Positions 33,446 through 42,107 are shown, numbered from the stretch's first letter. The stretch is 44,689 bases of DNA from Deltaproteobacteria bacterium (GCA_020060215.1 JAGVAP010000141.1:1-44689), one strand, 5' to 3'. A program made the numbers and translations. Notes: generated by a model from the letters alone, not told the origin.

Positions 33446-33838
33446 CTACCTGCTGGGGACAAACTGGCTCAGGATGTCCCCTATCCTCGAGGTCCATTCC
33501 TGAAATGTGGCGGGCTTTGCGGTGAATGTGCAGTTTTTGAATCGCTTGCAGAACTCGACATCCTCTTCTTCCAGAGAGGAAGAGAGGACGGCGACGGGGA
33601 TCTTGCGGAGGGAGGGATCGGCCTTGATCTCCTGAAGGGCTGCGCGACCGTCTTTCCCGGGCATGTTGAGATCGAGGATGATGAGGTCCGGGGTGCTGGC
33701 ATTCTTGTGCTTGCCGCGGCGCGCCAGATAGTCCATCAGCTCCAGCCCGTCTCGGACGACCTGCAGGACACCGTTGAAGGAGACCTCTTCCAGGGCACAC
33801 TTCACGATGAAGTGGTAGTCCAGATCGTCGTCTGCCAT
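33446..33838 (-). CDS. Single-domain response regulator (Rcp1-like receiver)
   Basis: From the ATG at 33836-33838 the product is 130 residues, a receiver with acidic residues ADDD at 2-5, the phospho-acceptor Asp56 (LIILDLNMPGKDG), the Ser switch (VAVLSSS) and conserved Lys (TAKPATF). It has no output domain, so it probably acts by phosphorelay or protein contact, as Rcp1-type proteins do with phytochrome-like kinases. The ATG cuts the first beta strand: the in-frame codons just upstream encode RTILMADDD, as in the paralog, yet no ATG, GTG or TTG lies before them. A GGGGG five bases ahead of an in-frame ATC (33870-33872) could mark the real start. The gene at 34360 is a close paralog; no kinase is nearby. 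Confidence 0.85.
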   Translation of the reverse strand: MADDDLDYHFIVKCALEEVSFNGVLQVVRDGLELMDYLARRGKHKNASTPDLIILDLNMPGKDGRAALQEIKADPSLRKIPVAVLSSSLEEEDVEFCKRFKNCTFTAKPATFQEWTSRIGDILSQFVPSR

Positions 33839-34156
33839 CAGGATCGTACGATTGCGGTCTTTTGCTTTGGTTTTGATGGATACCCCCTGCTCAGAACTCG
33901 TCCTGAGCGCTGAATCTCCACATTCGCTACGGGTTGACTCGGAAGCCGATTCCTGTTGAGCAGAAAGTTACACCGAGACGTAAGGAGAGGAAAGGCATGT
34001 CTTGAATATCATGCGTTCAAACAAAAAACAATCATGAAACCTCTGATTTACGCCTCAGTGATTTCCTGAGTGGAAGGGAGGCATGGAGAAACCGTAAGAC
34101 AGGACAAGCGCTGCCGGTCGATACCATCCAGGAGACCCGGTGGCGTTGACAAACTC

Positions 34157-34212
34157 GCTTGTCCGTGTGACCCATACCTACTGCGTGACCCATACCTACT
34201 GCGCGGACAAGC
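34157..34212. repeat. 18-bp tandem duplication flanked by 9-bp inverted repeat
   Basis: GTGACCCATACCTACTGC occurs at 34167-34184 and again at 34185-34202, exact and contiguous. GCTTGTCCG (34157-34165) and CGGACAAGC (34204-34212) flank the pair as perfect inverted repeats. It could be an operator pair or a stem with a two-unit loop. Confidence 0.8.
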
Positions 34213-34275
34213 CCGGCTGGTCCATGGCACCGGTGAAACGCTGTAAGAAAAAGACCGAGAGGGACCACCCAAATC

Positions 34276-34326
34276 GGACGCGGGAGCGTGGGAACGATGG
34301 ACTTGGGGCGGAAGCGTGGGAACGAC
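34276..34326. repeat. REP family B copy
   Basis: CGGACGCGGGAGCGTGGGAACGA and a second AAGCGTGGGAACGA are both in reverse orientation compared with the first arm at 5231. Confidence 0.75.
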
Positions 34327-34359
34327 AATGGGGGCGGAGCGCAGTAGACAGTTGGCGGC

Positions 34360-34857
34360 TCACTGCGGCTTGAAGCACTCCACTTCCTCCTCAAGGATGA
34401 AAAAGGCAGGATCCCAGGTGCGCAGGTGGGTGGTCAGGATTTCCTCCAGGCATCGAATCCACTCCTGAAACGCCGAAGGTTTGGTCGTGTACGAGCAGTT
34501 CCTGTATCTCGAACAGAGCTCGATGTCCTCTTCGGCGGTGGATGATGTCAGGACGGCGACAGGAATGGAGCGCAGGGACGGGTTGTCCCTGATCTCCCGG
34601 AGGGCTGCCCGTCCGTCTTTCTCGGGCATGTTCAGGTCGAGAAGAATCAGGTCCGGAGTCCATGCAAACTTGTGTCTTCCGCGGCGGTAGAGAAAATCCA
34701 TCAACTCCATCCCATCCTTCACGCTATGGAGAAGTCCCCTGAAGCCGACTTGCTCCAGGGCGCACTTCACGATGAGATGGTTGTCCATGTCATCATCTGC
34801 AAGCAGGATGACGCCGTCATGACGGTTCTCTTTTTCTTCCACGGTTTCCCCCACCAT
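34360..34857 (-). CDS. Single-domain response regulator (Rcp1-like receiver), paralog
   Basis: The 165-residue receiver has acidic residues Asp21-Asp23 (ILLADDDMDNH), phospho-acceptor Asp74 (LILLDLNMPEKDG), the Thr switch (VAVLTSS) and Lys in YTTKPSAF. A 14-residue lead and a 20-residue tail (TWDPAFFILEEEVECFKPQ) distinguish it from the shorter paralog at 33446-33838, with which it shares most core positions (IVKCALE, FxEW). The two genes are in the same orientation with about 520 bases of repeats between them, suggesting an old duplication. No histidine kinase or output protein is adjacent. The ATG at 34855 lacks a clear ribosome site; a GTG five codons on is an alternative. Confidence 0.87.
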   Translation of the reverse strand: MVGETVEEKENRHDGVILLADDDMDNHLIVKCALEQVGFRGLLHSVKDGMELMDFLYRRGRHKFAWTPDLILLDLNMPEKDGRAALREIRDNPSLRSIPVAVLTSSTAEEDIELCSRYRNCSYTTKPSAFQEWIRCLEEILTTHLRTWDPAFFILEEEVECFKPQ

Positions 34858-35348
34858 TCGAGTACATCAAAGGAGCTCTGCCAAACCCGTTCCGTTCCAA
34901 AAAGGGAGTATCCGGCAACCGGCCGGAGGGGAGAATGTGCATCCGGCCTTTTTCGTATACAGGAAGTGACGACGTCTACCCCGGTTTTTTGAGCAAAGGA
35001 TATGCCACAGGATTTGCGGTCCCAAGTAGCTGGAATGTCGAGGTCGCACCCTGTCGGGGCAGGGACCGCATACCCGTTATGGAGGTTTTTTCATACACGG
35101 CAGAAGAGGAAACGGCGTGGGTTTAGCCCCCAATCACCTGCAATCAGGCTATTTGTAGGACGTAGGATTTTTCATACACCTCCCTCCGTATGCTCCTTGG
35201 AAAGCTGTATCTCAGGGTGCACGCACGCGGAGACGCAGATGCTCCGCAGTTTTCCTCTGTGAGATCTCTGTGAGAGCGATCTGCATCCCTCCCGGGAAGC
35301 GGGCTCAATCAGAGCTTTATCTTCCGCCGCCTCCATGCTAACATCCTG
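34858..35348. other. Intergenic region upstream of hrpA
   Basis: No gene is convincing. A near-exact repeat, GGTTTTTTCATACAC (about 35085-35098) and GGATTTTTCATACAC (about 35165-35178), is present, and TTTTTCGTATACAGG near 34950 is related. These AT-rich motifs may be promoter or operator elements, but I cannot assign them. Confidence 0.4.
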
Positions 35349-38300
35349 ATGTCTATGGAAAAGCCTTTGCCCTTCTCACAACGGCTTCGCCGCCTGCGCT
35401 CCCTTCTCGACTCTGCCATGCTCAGGGACAGGTACGATCTTGGAAACAGGATGAACCGTCTCCCGGACCTCCCGGGAAAGGAACGGTTTCGCAGGCTCGC
35501 TCTTCTTGAGCAAAGGATGGAGACATCGGTCCAGGAGAGCCGGAGCCGCCTCGCCGCGGTCCCGGCGATCGCCTTTCCTGAGAACCTGCCCATCACCCGA
35601 AGGGCCGGTGAGATCATCGAAGGGATTCGGGACCACCAGGTGCTCATCATCTCCGGAGAGACGGGGTGCGGGAAAAGCACCCAGATCCCGAAGATGTGCC
35701 TGGAGGCAGGAAGGGGCATCTTCGGCAGGATCGGCTGCACGCAACCCCGGCGGATCGCCGCCGCCAGCATTGCCCGCCGCATCGCGGAGGAGATGGGAGA
35801 GGAGCTCGGCCGGAGCGTAGGGTACAAGATCCGTTTCACGGACAGGACGAGCCGGTCCGGATACATCAAGGTGATGACGGACGGGATCCTGCTGGCCGAG
35901 ACCCAGGGCGACCGCAACCTCCTCGAATACGATACCCTGATCATCGACGAGGCCCATGAGAGGAGCCTCAACATCGACTTCCTTCTGGGCATCCTGAAAA
36001 CGCTCCTCCCGCATCGCCCGGAGCTCAAGGTGATCATCTCCTCGGCCACGCTGGAGACCGGGAAGTTCAGCGCCGCCTTCGGGGGAGCCCCGGTGATCAC
36101 GGTAAAGGGCCGCACCTTCCCGGTGTCGGTCGAATACCTCCCCGTTGATCCGGATCTGGAGGAGGAAGGCGAGACCACCTACGTGGACATGGCCATCGAG
36201 GCCGTAACCATGCTCCGCTCCGGGAGGAGGCGGGGAGATGTGCTCATCTTCATGCCGACCGAGCAGGACGTCCTCGAGACCTGCGACAGGCTTGAAGGCC
36301 GATGGGCCTCCGAAAACGTGAGCATCCTCCCCCTCTATGCGCGGCTCCCCGCATCGCAACAGGGAAGGGTCTACACGGTTCAGGGTCCGAAGATCGTCGT
36401 GGCAACCAACGTGGCGGAGACCTCCCTGACCATCCCCGGCATCAGATATGTGATCGACACCGGACTTGCACGCATCTCCACGTACCTCCCCCGGACCAGG
36501 ACCAGGAGCCTGCCCATCTCCCCCATCTCCCGGGCGAGCGCGGACCAGAGAAAGGGCCGATGCGGCCGGGTGCAGGAAGGAGTCTGCATCCGGCTCTATT
36601 CCGAGGAAGACTACCTTGGAAGGCCTGCGTTCACGCCTCCCGAGATCCTGCGGTCCAACCTGGCCGAGGTGATCCTGCGCATGCTCTACCTGGGCCTGGG
36701 CCATCCTGCCGCTTTTCCTTTCCTGGACAAGCCCGGCGACCGGAGCATCAAGGACGGCTTCGACCTGCTGGTGGAACTGGGGGCGGTGGTGCGGAAGGAT
36801 CAGGGATACGAGCTGACGGAGACGGGCACCACCATGGCGCGCACGCCGCTGGACCCCAGGATCTCCAGGATGATGGTGGAGGCATCCAGAGAGGGGTGCA
36901 CCGAAGAGGTGGCGGTCATCGCCGCCGGCATGAGCATCCAGGACCCGAGGGAGAGGCCGGCCGACAAGGCGAAGCAGTCGGACCAGATGACCGCCGTGTT
37001 CCGGGATCCGCAATCCGATTTCGTGACCCTCTTCAACATCTGGAACCGTTATCATCGCGAATGGGAGGACCGGAAGACCCGGAACCAGGTGCGGAGGTTC
37101 TGCAGGGACCATTTCCTCAACTACTCCAGGATGCGGGAATGGGTATTCACCCATGAGCAGGTCCTCTCCGCCCTGCGGGAGCAGCGACTCGGAAGATCCG
37201 GGGCCGGGCGGCCCGAGGACCTCTACGCAGGGATCCACAGGTCCATCCTGAGCGGGTTCCTTTCGAACATCGCCCTCAGGAAGGAAAAGAACATCTACCT
37301 CGCAGCAAAGGGAAGAGAGGTGATGGTCTTTCCGGGCTCCACGCTCTTCAACAAGGACATCCCCTGGATCGTGGCCGCGGAGATGGTGAAGACCTCGCGT
37401 CTCTTTGCGAGGACCGCCGCCGGGATCGATCCGGAATGGCTGGAGCCGCTTGCGAGGGGGTTCTGCAAGTACAGCTACTCCGAGCCCCATTGGGAGAAGG
37501 ACCGCGGGGAGGTCCGCGCGTACGAGCAGGCAACCCTCTTCGGTCTTCCTATCGTCACCGGCAGGCCGGTCTCTTACGGCCGCATCGCGCCCGAGGAGGC
37601 CCACAGGATCTTTATCCGGGCGGCGCTGGTGGAAGGCGGCATCCGGGAAAGGTTCTCGTTTCTCGCACACAACCGGGCGCTCCTCGAGAGGCTCGTTTCC
37701 ATGGAGGACAAGCTGCGGCGAAGGGATATCGTGGCAGGGGAGGAGCGACTCGAGGAGTTCTATTCAGAAAGGCTCCAGGGGGTGTGCGACACGGCCGGAC
37801 TCAGGAAGGCGATCGAAAGCACCGGGGGGGATCGCTTCCTGCGACTGAAGGAGGAAGACCTCCTCCTCGCCAGGCCCGACGAGGCCACGCTCTCCCAGTA
37901 CCCGGACAGAATGGCCCTGGGGAATAACGTGTTCGATCTCCATTACAGGTTTGCGCCGCTCAAGAACGAGGACGGCGCCACCATCCGCGTCCCCGCAGGG
38001 CTCATCTCCAAGATCGAGACGGCCCCCCTGGAATGGGGCGTGCCGGGTCTTCTCCGGGAGAAGATCACCGCCCTCATCAAGGGACTCCCGAAGAGGTACA
38101 GAAAACAGCTCGTCCCGGTGTCCGGGACAGTGGAGAGGATCATGGAAGAGATGGAGCCGGAAGGGAAACCGCTCCTCAATGCGCTCTCCGATTTTGTATA
38201 CCGACGCTTCGGGGTGGATGTGCCCGCCTCCGTCTGGACGTCCGTCGAGATACCGGAATACCTCAGGATGAGGATTTCGATTGTGGACCACAAAGGCCGG

Positions 38301-39278
38301 GAGATCGAGTCGGGCCGGGACATAGAAATCCTGAAGGCGGCGGATGAGACCAAGACCCCTGCCATGAATACACACCTCTGGGAAAGGGCGAGACAGGAGT
38401 GGGAGAAAACGGGACTGACCTCATGGGACCTGGACGAGCTTCCCGAGACGATCCGGCTGCACGACCATCTCCTGGCCTATCCCGGCCTCGAGTCCGAGGA
38501 CGGCCGCGTGAACGTACGGCTCTTCCAGACCCTGCACCAGGCGCTGGAATCGCATGTGAGGGGCGTGGAGGCCCTGATGTCGCTCCGCCTTGCCAAGGAT
38601 CTGAAGTTCCTGAGACGCAACCTCTCCCTGTCGCGGGAGAATGCAGCCTTCGCCCGCTACTTCGGGGGAACCGTTCAGATCGAAAAGGACCTGTTCGATG
38701 CCTTGAAGATCTCGCTCTTCAGGAAGAACGTCCGCAACGGGGAGGGGTTCGAAAGGGAGCTGGATCGGGCCCGTGCCGAGATGGCGGGAAAGGCCGTGCA
38801 GCTGAGGGACCTGGCGGCCAAGGTCCTCCAGGGTTATTTTCAGGCAAGACAGTCGATCTTCGGAATCGAGGCCGCCCACAAGGGAAACAGCGCGGTGCTG
38901 GCCCTCTGCGCGGAGATACGGGGCGAGCTCGACGCGCTGGTGCCGGAGCATTTCCTCCTTCAATATCCTTCGGAAAGGCTCTTTCACCTGCCTCGATACA
39001 TGCGCGCCCTGCAGATCAGGGCGGAGAGGGCGGCCAACGATCCGGCCAAGGACAGGGGCAAGACGGCCCAGGCCGAGAAGATCCTTCAGCCCTTCAGAAG
39101 GATCTCCGGTGAGCTTGCCCCCGGGGCCTCCGGACAGAAGGTGGATGCCCTGGAGGAGCTGCGGTGGATGGTGGAGGAGTTCAAGGTCTCACTCTTCGCA
39201 CAGGAGCTGAAGACCCCCTACCCGGTGTCGGCGAAAAGGGTGGAAGAGAAGATCCGGGAGATCGAAAGGATGATATAG
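35349..39278 (+). CDS. hrpA: ATP-dependent RNA helicase HrpA (DEAH box)
   Basis: The 1309-residue protein is full length for HrpA (about 1300 in E. coli). Motor motifs are in order: Walker A GETGCGKST at 103-111, TQPRRIAA, DEAH at 200-203, SAT at 232-234, VATNVAETSLTIPG near 350-364, and QRKGRCGR at 400-407. Ratchet/winged-helix and OB-fold regions follow (TPPEILRSNLAEVIL). The long C-terminal HrpA-specific region runs to the end. HrpA unwinds RNA 3'-5' and in E. coli resolves collided ribosomes and processes some mRNAs. A single gene; convergent with the small genes downstream, with a hairpin between. Start ATG 35349 or 35355. Confidence 0.95.
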   Translation: MSMEKPLPFSQRLRRLRSLLDSAMLRDRYDLGNRMNRLPDLPGKERFRRLALLEQRMETSVQESRSRLAAVPAIAFPENLPITRRAGEIIEGIRDHQVLIISGETGCGKSTQIPKMCLEAGRGIFGRIGCTQPRRIAAASIARRIAEEMGEELGRSVGYKIRFTDRTSRSGYIKVMTDGILLAETQGDRNLLEYDTLIIDEAHERSLNIDFLLGILKTLLPHRPELKVIISSATLETGKFSAAFGGAPVITVKGRTFPVSVEYLPVDPDLEEEGETTYVDMAIEAVTMLRSGRRRGDVLIFMPTEQDVLETCDRLEGRWASENVSILPLYARLPASQQGRVYTVQGPKIVVATNVAETSLTIPGIRYVIDTGLARISTYLPRTRTRSLPISPISRASADQRKGRCGRVQEGVCIRLYSEEDYLGRPAFTPPEILRSNLAEVILRMLYLGLGHPAAFPFLDKPGDRSIKDGFDLLVELGAVVRKDQGYELTETGTTMARTPLDPRISRMMVEASREGCTEEVAVIAAGMSIQDPRERPADKAKQSDQMTAVFRDPQSDFVTLFNIWNRYHREWEDRKTRNQVRRFCRDHFLNYSRMREWVFTHEQVLSALREQRLGRSGAGRPEDLYAGIHRSILSGFLSNIALRKEKNIYLAAKGREVMVFPGSTLFNKDIPWIVAAEMVKTSRLFARTAAGIDPEWLEPLARGFCKYSYSEPHWEKDRGEVRAYEQATLFGLPIVTGRPVSYGRIAPEEAHRIFIRAALVEGGIRERFSFLAHNRALLERLVSMEDKLRRRDIVAGEERLEEFYSERLQGVCDTAGLRKAIESTGGDRFLRLKEEDLLLARPDEATLSQYPDRMALGNNVFDLHYRFAPLKNEDGATIRVPAGLISKIETAPLEWGVPGLLREKITALIKGLPKRYRKQLVPVSGTVERIMEEMEPEGKPLLNALSDFVYRRFGVDVPASVWTSVEIPEYLRMRISIVDHKGREIESGRDIEILKAADETKTPAMNTHLWERARQEWEKTGLTSWDLDELPETIRLHDHLLAYPGLESEDGRVNVRLFQTLHQALESHVRGVEALMSLRLAKDLKFLRRNLSLSRENAAFARYFGGTVQIEKDLFDALKISLFRKNVRNGEGFERELDRARAEMAGKAVQLRDLAAKVLQGYFQARQSIFGIEAAHKGNSAVLALCAEIRGELDALVPEHFLLQYPSERLFHLPRYMRALQIRAERAANDPAKDRGKTAQAEKILQPFRRISGELAPGASGQKVDALEELRWMVEEFKVSLFAQELKTPYPVSAKRVEEKIREIERMI

Positions 39279-39335
39279 TGTGTGGAATGCTGGAATGATG
39301 GAATAGCGGTCCAGGGGTTGGGTTTCCCCCACCAC

Positions 39336-39362
39336 TTGCCCCTCCCCTGAAGGGAGGGGCAA
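39336..39362. terminator. Bidirectional hairpin between hrpA and convergent small genes
   Basis: TTGCCCCTCCC (39336-39346) pairs perfectly with GGGAGGGGCAA (39352-39362) around a CTGAA loop, 58 bases after the hrpA stop. Neither side has a U-tract. It may stabilise 3' ends rather than terminate. Confidence 0.5.
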
Positions 39363-39449
39363 AGCTGGGGAGTTCATGGGTCCCTCTCTTGCTGAGAGGG
39401 CCGGTGGGGGCTGCAGGGCGTTGCCGGGTATGGGCCCTGCAGGGGAAGA

Positions 39450-39465
39450 CGGGTCGTGCGACCCG
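39450..39465 (-). terminator. Hairpin downstream of the 87-residue protein gene
   Basis: CGGGTCG and CGACCCG form a compact stem. On the minus strand it lies 12 bases past the stop at 39477 and is followed by TCTTCC. Confidence 0.45.
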
Positions 39466-39476
39466 GAAAGTGTCGA

Positions 39477-39740
39477 CTATGCCGCTGCGCCTTTGTGCTG
39501 GTCCTGGCTGAGGCAGGCCTTGGCCAGCTCAAAGATGTGGTAGTCCACCTCGATCTCCTTCCACCCAAGGTGGTGCATGTGCTCGTTGATCTCGGAATGA
39601 TTCTTGCCGGGACGGACAAAGATGGACCTGGTCAGCTCTCTGAGGTAGTGAGGGATCAAGGAGCTCGCCATGCCCTGTTTGGCTACCTGCCTGAAGAGGA
39701 CCTTCTTGATGGACTCGGATGCTTCCATGTTCCCGGTCAT
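39477..39740 (-). CDS. Small protein of unknown function
   Basis: The ATG at 39738-39740 follows GGAGGGAGTC. The 87-residue product is soluble and probably helical, with basic and histidine-rich stretches (IPHYLRELTRSIFVRPGKNHSEINEHMHHLGWKEIEVDYHIFELAKACL). I do not recognise the family. The C-terminal segment pairs a Trp-Lys-Glu turn with a DYHIFELAKA helix, which looks conserved. It lies 61 bases downstream of the zinc-ribbon protein gene on the same strand, so the two may form an operon. Confidence 0.65.
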   Translation of the reverse strand: MTGNMEASESIKKVLFRQVAKQGMASSLIPHYLRELTRSIFVRPGKNHSEINEHMHHLGWKEIEVDYHIFELAKACLSQDQHKGAAA

Positions 39741-39801
39741 GACTCCCTCCTCTCCCCGGCCCCTCCGAGCCGGCTGTCAAGAAACCCGGACGCAAAGGTT
39801 C

Positions 39802-40011
39802 TCAATCCCGGTGCAGGCATCGGTAAATGATTTCGTCTCGGCATGATTCGCAGAGCGCCGAGATCCGGTAGTCGAGCCTGGTGGAAGGGCTGCCCTGGTC
39901 CCCGACAGGCTCGCCGCATCTCATGCAGATCTGAGTGGACTTGGCCTTAACATATCTTTCCCTGTACAGCTCCTCCGAAAACCCCTTTACCAGGTCGATT
40001 TTGGCCTCCAT
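39802..40011 (-). CDS. Small zinc-ribbon protein (DksA/TraR-like in its cysteine spacing)
   Basis: The 69-residue product has a helical N-terminus (KIDLVKGFSEELYRERYVKAKSTQ) and a C-x2-C ... C-x2-C zinc site (ICMRCGEPVG and LCESCRDEI). That arrangement resembles TraR/DksA C-terminal zinc fingers, but the acidic coiled-coil tip of true DksA is absent, so the similarity may be only structural. GAGGAGGATGAGGC precedes the ATG. Possible roles are RNA polymerase or RNA binding; no target is indicated by the neighbours. Confidence 0.68.
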   Translation of the reverse strand: MEAKIDLVKGFSEELYRERYVKAKSTQICMRCGEPVGDQGSPSTRLDYRISALCESCRDEIIYRCLHRD

Positions 40012-40265
40012 GCCTCATCCTCCTCTGACGGCCCGGGAAGCAGGTCCTTTATAGAAATCAAGGATCGAAGGTATGGCTCGTCTGAATTCCGGATCTCCAG
40101 CGGCCCGATGCCGGATAGTACCGCGACGGGGAAAGGAAAGAATATGGGGTCGATCCTGTATTTTGGGCCGAGAGAACGGTACTGCATCGTAACGGGAGTA
40201 TTTTGGGATCCATGCAACATTGCGGGTGGCGGGTGGTCGATTACGACAGTCGACAGACGACAGAG

Positions 40266-41333
40266 CTAGCCTTTGCGGAAACCGATCCCCTCAATCGTGA
40301 CTCTCTTTCCTTCCACCGCGACCCGCGCCCCGAGCATCTCCTCGACCAGCCAGAGCCTGGATTCCACGTGGTCCGTCATGCCGGAGATCATGAATGTGGA
40401 CGCCCCCTGGGCCAGCGCTGCAAAAGGGATGACCTGGTCCGCAAGGTGCCTGTCGACCGTCGCGCCCGAATCGATGTCCTCGATCAAGGCGCGGGCAGTC
40501 TCCTTGCCGATCGTCTCCGCGGTCCTCCCCCTCGCCCCGGCCATATCCGACCCGATGATGCAGCCGTTCTCGGTGGTTGCCCAGATCGCCAGGGCCGCTC
40601 CAGGTTGAATGGACTCTTTGTCGAAGGCAGGCCGCTCAGGCGTGTCGTTCAGGACCTCTATCCTTGGGTCCCACCCCTTCTGCGCAAGGACCTCCCTGCA
40701 GGACTCCGCCATCCTTTCGGAGACCCTTCTCTCGACGAGACGCGAAGCGAGGGCAATCCCCCTGACCGATCCGGTCCTTCCCGGGCTGGTGAGCGCAAGA
40801 GAGCGCATCGGACCGATCATGGGGTTGACCTCGAGCCTGATCCGGCCTCCGCCCTTCGGGACGTACCCCGGCCGGAGGATCCTGACCTGCAGAGGCGCAC
40901 CCATCTTCCTGAGTGTGGGCAGAAGGACGTGCTCGAAGTGAAACAGCGAAGGCGCAAAGTCCTGAAAGAGTCCGCCTGTGATCTCGTGGGTCGAAGGCCC
41001 GTCGGCAAATAGGGCCACGGGGAGGATGGTGAGGGCCAGCATGGAGGTGGACCCGGCAGTCCCGATATTCCACCTGAAAACGCCCCCACGGTTCGCACGG
41101 CCCGGCATGAACCTGATCTCCCTGGCGCCGATGGTGGCGCCCTCGACCCTCCCCCCGCATATGGCAGCGGACGCCTCGACGGCCTTGAGGTGCTGGTGCC
41201 TCAATCCCGGTTTCGACCGTTTGGCCCGGATATTTCGGAGAAGCAGATCCTGCCCTGTGAGGATGGAAAGGGACACCGCATCCCTGAGTATGGTCCCGGA
41301 GCCGGACTTCCGGCTCCCGTCGATCTCGATCAT
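40266..41333 (-). CDS. rtcA: RNA 3'-terminal phosphate cyclase
   Basis: The ATG at 41331-41333 (MIEIDGSRKSGSGTILRDA) begins the conserved region; AGGGG lies upstream, and the longer frame from a GTG is not family-like. The 355 residues match RtcA: IDGS-x-GSGT N-terminal motif, GGVFRWNIGTAGSTSMLALTILP, RPGYVPKGGGRIRLEV, and the active-site histidine loop GATVDRHLADQVIPFAALA. The enzyme uses ATP to convert RNA 3'-phosphates to 2',3'-cyclic ends through an adenylated histidine. The usual rtcB ligase and rtcR sigma-54 regulator are not adjacent. With hrpA about 1 kb away there is a loose RNA-metabolism neighbourhood, but the genes are convergent and not an operon. Confidence 0.93.
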   Translation of the reverse strand: MIEIDGSRKSGSGTILRDAVSLSILTGQDLLLRNIRAKRSKPGLRHQHLKAVEASAAICGGRVEGATIGAREIRFMPGRANRGGVFRWNIGTAGSTSMLALTILPVALFADGPSTHEITGGLFQDFAPSLFHFEHVLLPTLRKMGAPLQVRILRPGYVPKGGGRIRLEVNPMIGPMRSLALTSPGRTGSVRGIALASRLVERRVSERMAESCREVLAQKGWDPRIEVLNDTPERPAFDKESIQPGAALAIWATTENGCIIGSDMAGARGRTAETIGKETARALIEDIDSGATVDRHLADQVIPFAALAQGASTFMISGMTDHVESRLWLVEEMLGARVAVEGKRVTIEGIGFRKG

Positions 41334-41879
41334 CTTCGCCCCTGCATAAGAGAGTTCTGAACCGCCCAGGTCGCCAAGCACGCGAAAAAGATCTCGCTCT
41401 TAAGTGCTTCGCATTCCTCAGCGCATCGGTCTGCCCTCCGTAGGACTCTGACCATGGGCTCTTCTGTCTTCTTCGTCTTCTGTAGCAGACTCCCGCTTGC
41501 GATCTCTCTGGGATTGGAAGGAATCGCAAGCCGGAGCTTGCTCCTGCAGAAGAGAAGACCGCAGAAGTTGCTCTTTACACATCATAGGGCAGCGGACAAT
41601 ACAAAGCAAAGACCGCTTTGGCAGCACGAAGGCAACGAGATCAGCGGAGCACGACTCCCCCCCTTGCTCATGCGAAAGTCGAAATCCTGGTCTCGCGGAA
41701 ATGCGACAGCGGCCGCTGCGGAGGGCCGGCGGTTGAGCGGTTCGACCTGCTCCTTTCTTTGCGTTTCCAAAGGATCTCGCACACACAGAAACGTGAAATT
41801 GGACATCATCGTTTACCTGGGTTATTCTACCCGGTAATGGAGCCCTTTTGCCCTTAACCCATTCTGAAAGGAGGCAAGT
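41334..41879. other. Intergenic region between divergent rtcA and dodecin genes
   Basis: The stretch has REP family C copies (41480-41550). No coding region is supported. The region near 41840-41879 forms the dodecin leader and ribosome site (GAAAGGAGG). Confidence 0.5.
41480..41550. repeat. REP family C inverted pair
   Basis: CTGTAGCAGACTCCCGCTTGC (41480-41500 region) and inverted ATCGCAAGCCGGAGCTTGC (41523-41541) with CTCCTGCAG form a degenerate pair of the family seen at 7771 and 31569. Confidence 0.7.
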
Positions 41880-42092
41880 ATGGCAGACAGTACTTACAAG
41901 ATCATCGAACTGGTGGGGACGAGCGACAAATCATGGGAAGAGGCTGCGAAGGTTGCGGTTGAGACCGCCGGGGAATCCTTGAAGGACTTGAGAATAGCAG
42001 AGGTGACCAGGCTGGACCTGACCGTGGAGAACGGCAAGGTGAAGAGCTTTCGCACCCGCATCAATGTCTCCTTCAAATACCTGAAGGACTGA
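41880..42092 (+). CDS. Dodecin (second copy)
   Basis: The 70-residue dodecin begins MADSTYKIIELVGTSDKSWEEAA and continues LKDLRIAEVTRLDLTVENGKVKSFRTRINVSFKYLKD. It shares most residues with the dodecin at 10763-10978, including the flavin-stacking Trp in KSWEEA. GAAAGGAGG lies five bases from the ATG. An intrinsic terminator at 42108-42152 follows directly, so the gene is monocistronic. Two dodecins imply a duplicated flavin or CoA buffer, or different expression conditions. Confidence 0.94.
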   Translation: MADSTYKIIELVGTSDKSWEEAAKVAVETAGESLKDLRIAEVTRLDLTVENGKVKSFRTRINVSFKYLKD

Positions 42093-42107
42093 TGTCATGC
42101 CCCTGAA

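Larger units (their letters stand above)
33839..34359. other. Gap between the two response regulators
   Basis: No gene is supported here. The stretch holds an 18-bp tandem duplication inside an inverted repeat (34157-34212), REP family B half-sites (34276-34326) and an upstream region of the first response regulator. Confidence 0.5.

Noticed and set aside
34157..34212. A CRISPR array
   Set aside because: There are only two contiguous 18-bp units with no spacers and no cas genes.
34858..35348. A riboswitch or cyclic-di-GMP aptamer
   Set aside because: GC-rich stems around 35010-35080 are suggestive, but I could not match any known aptamer core.
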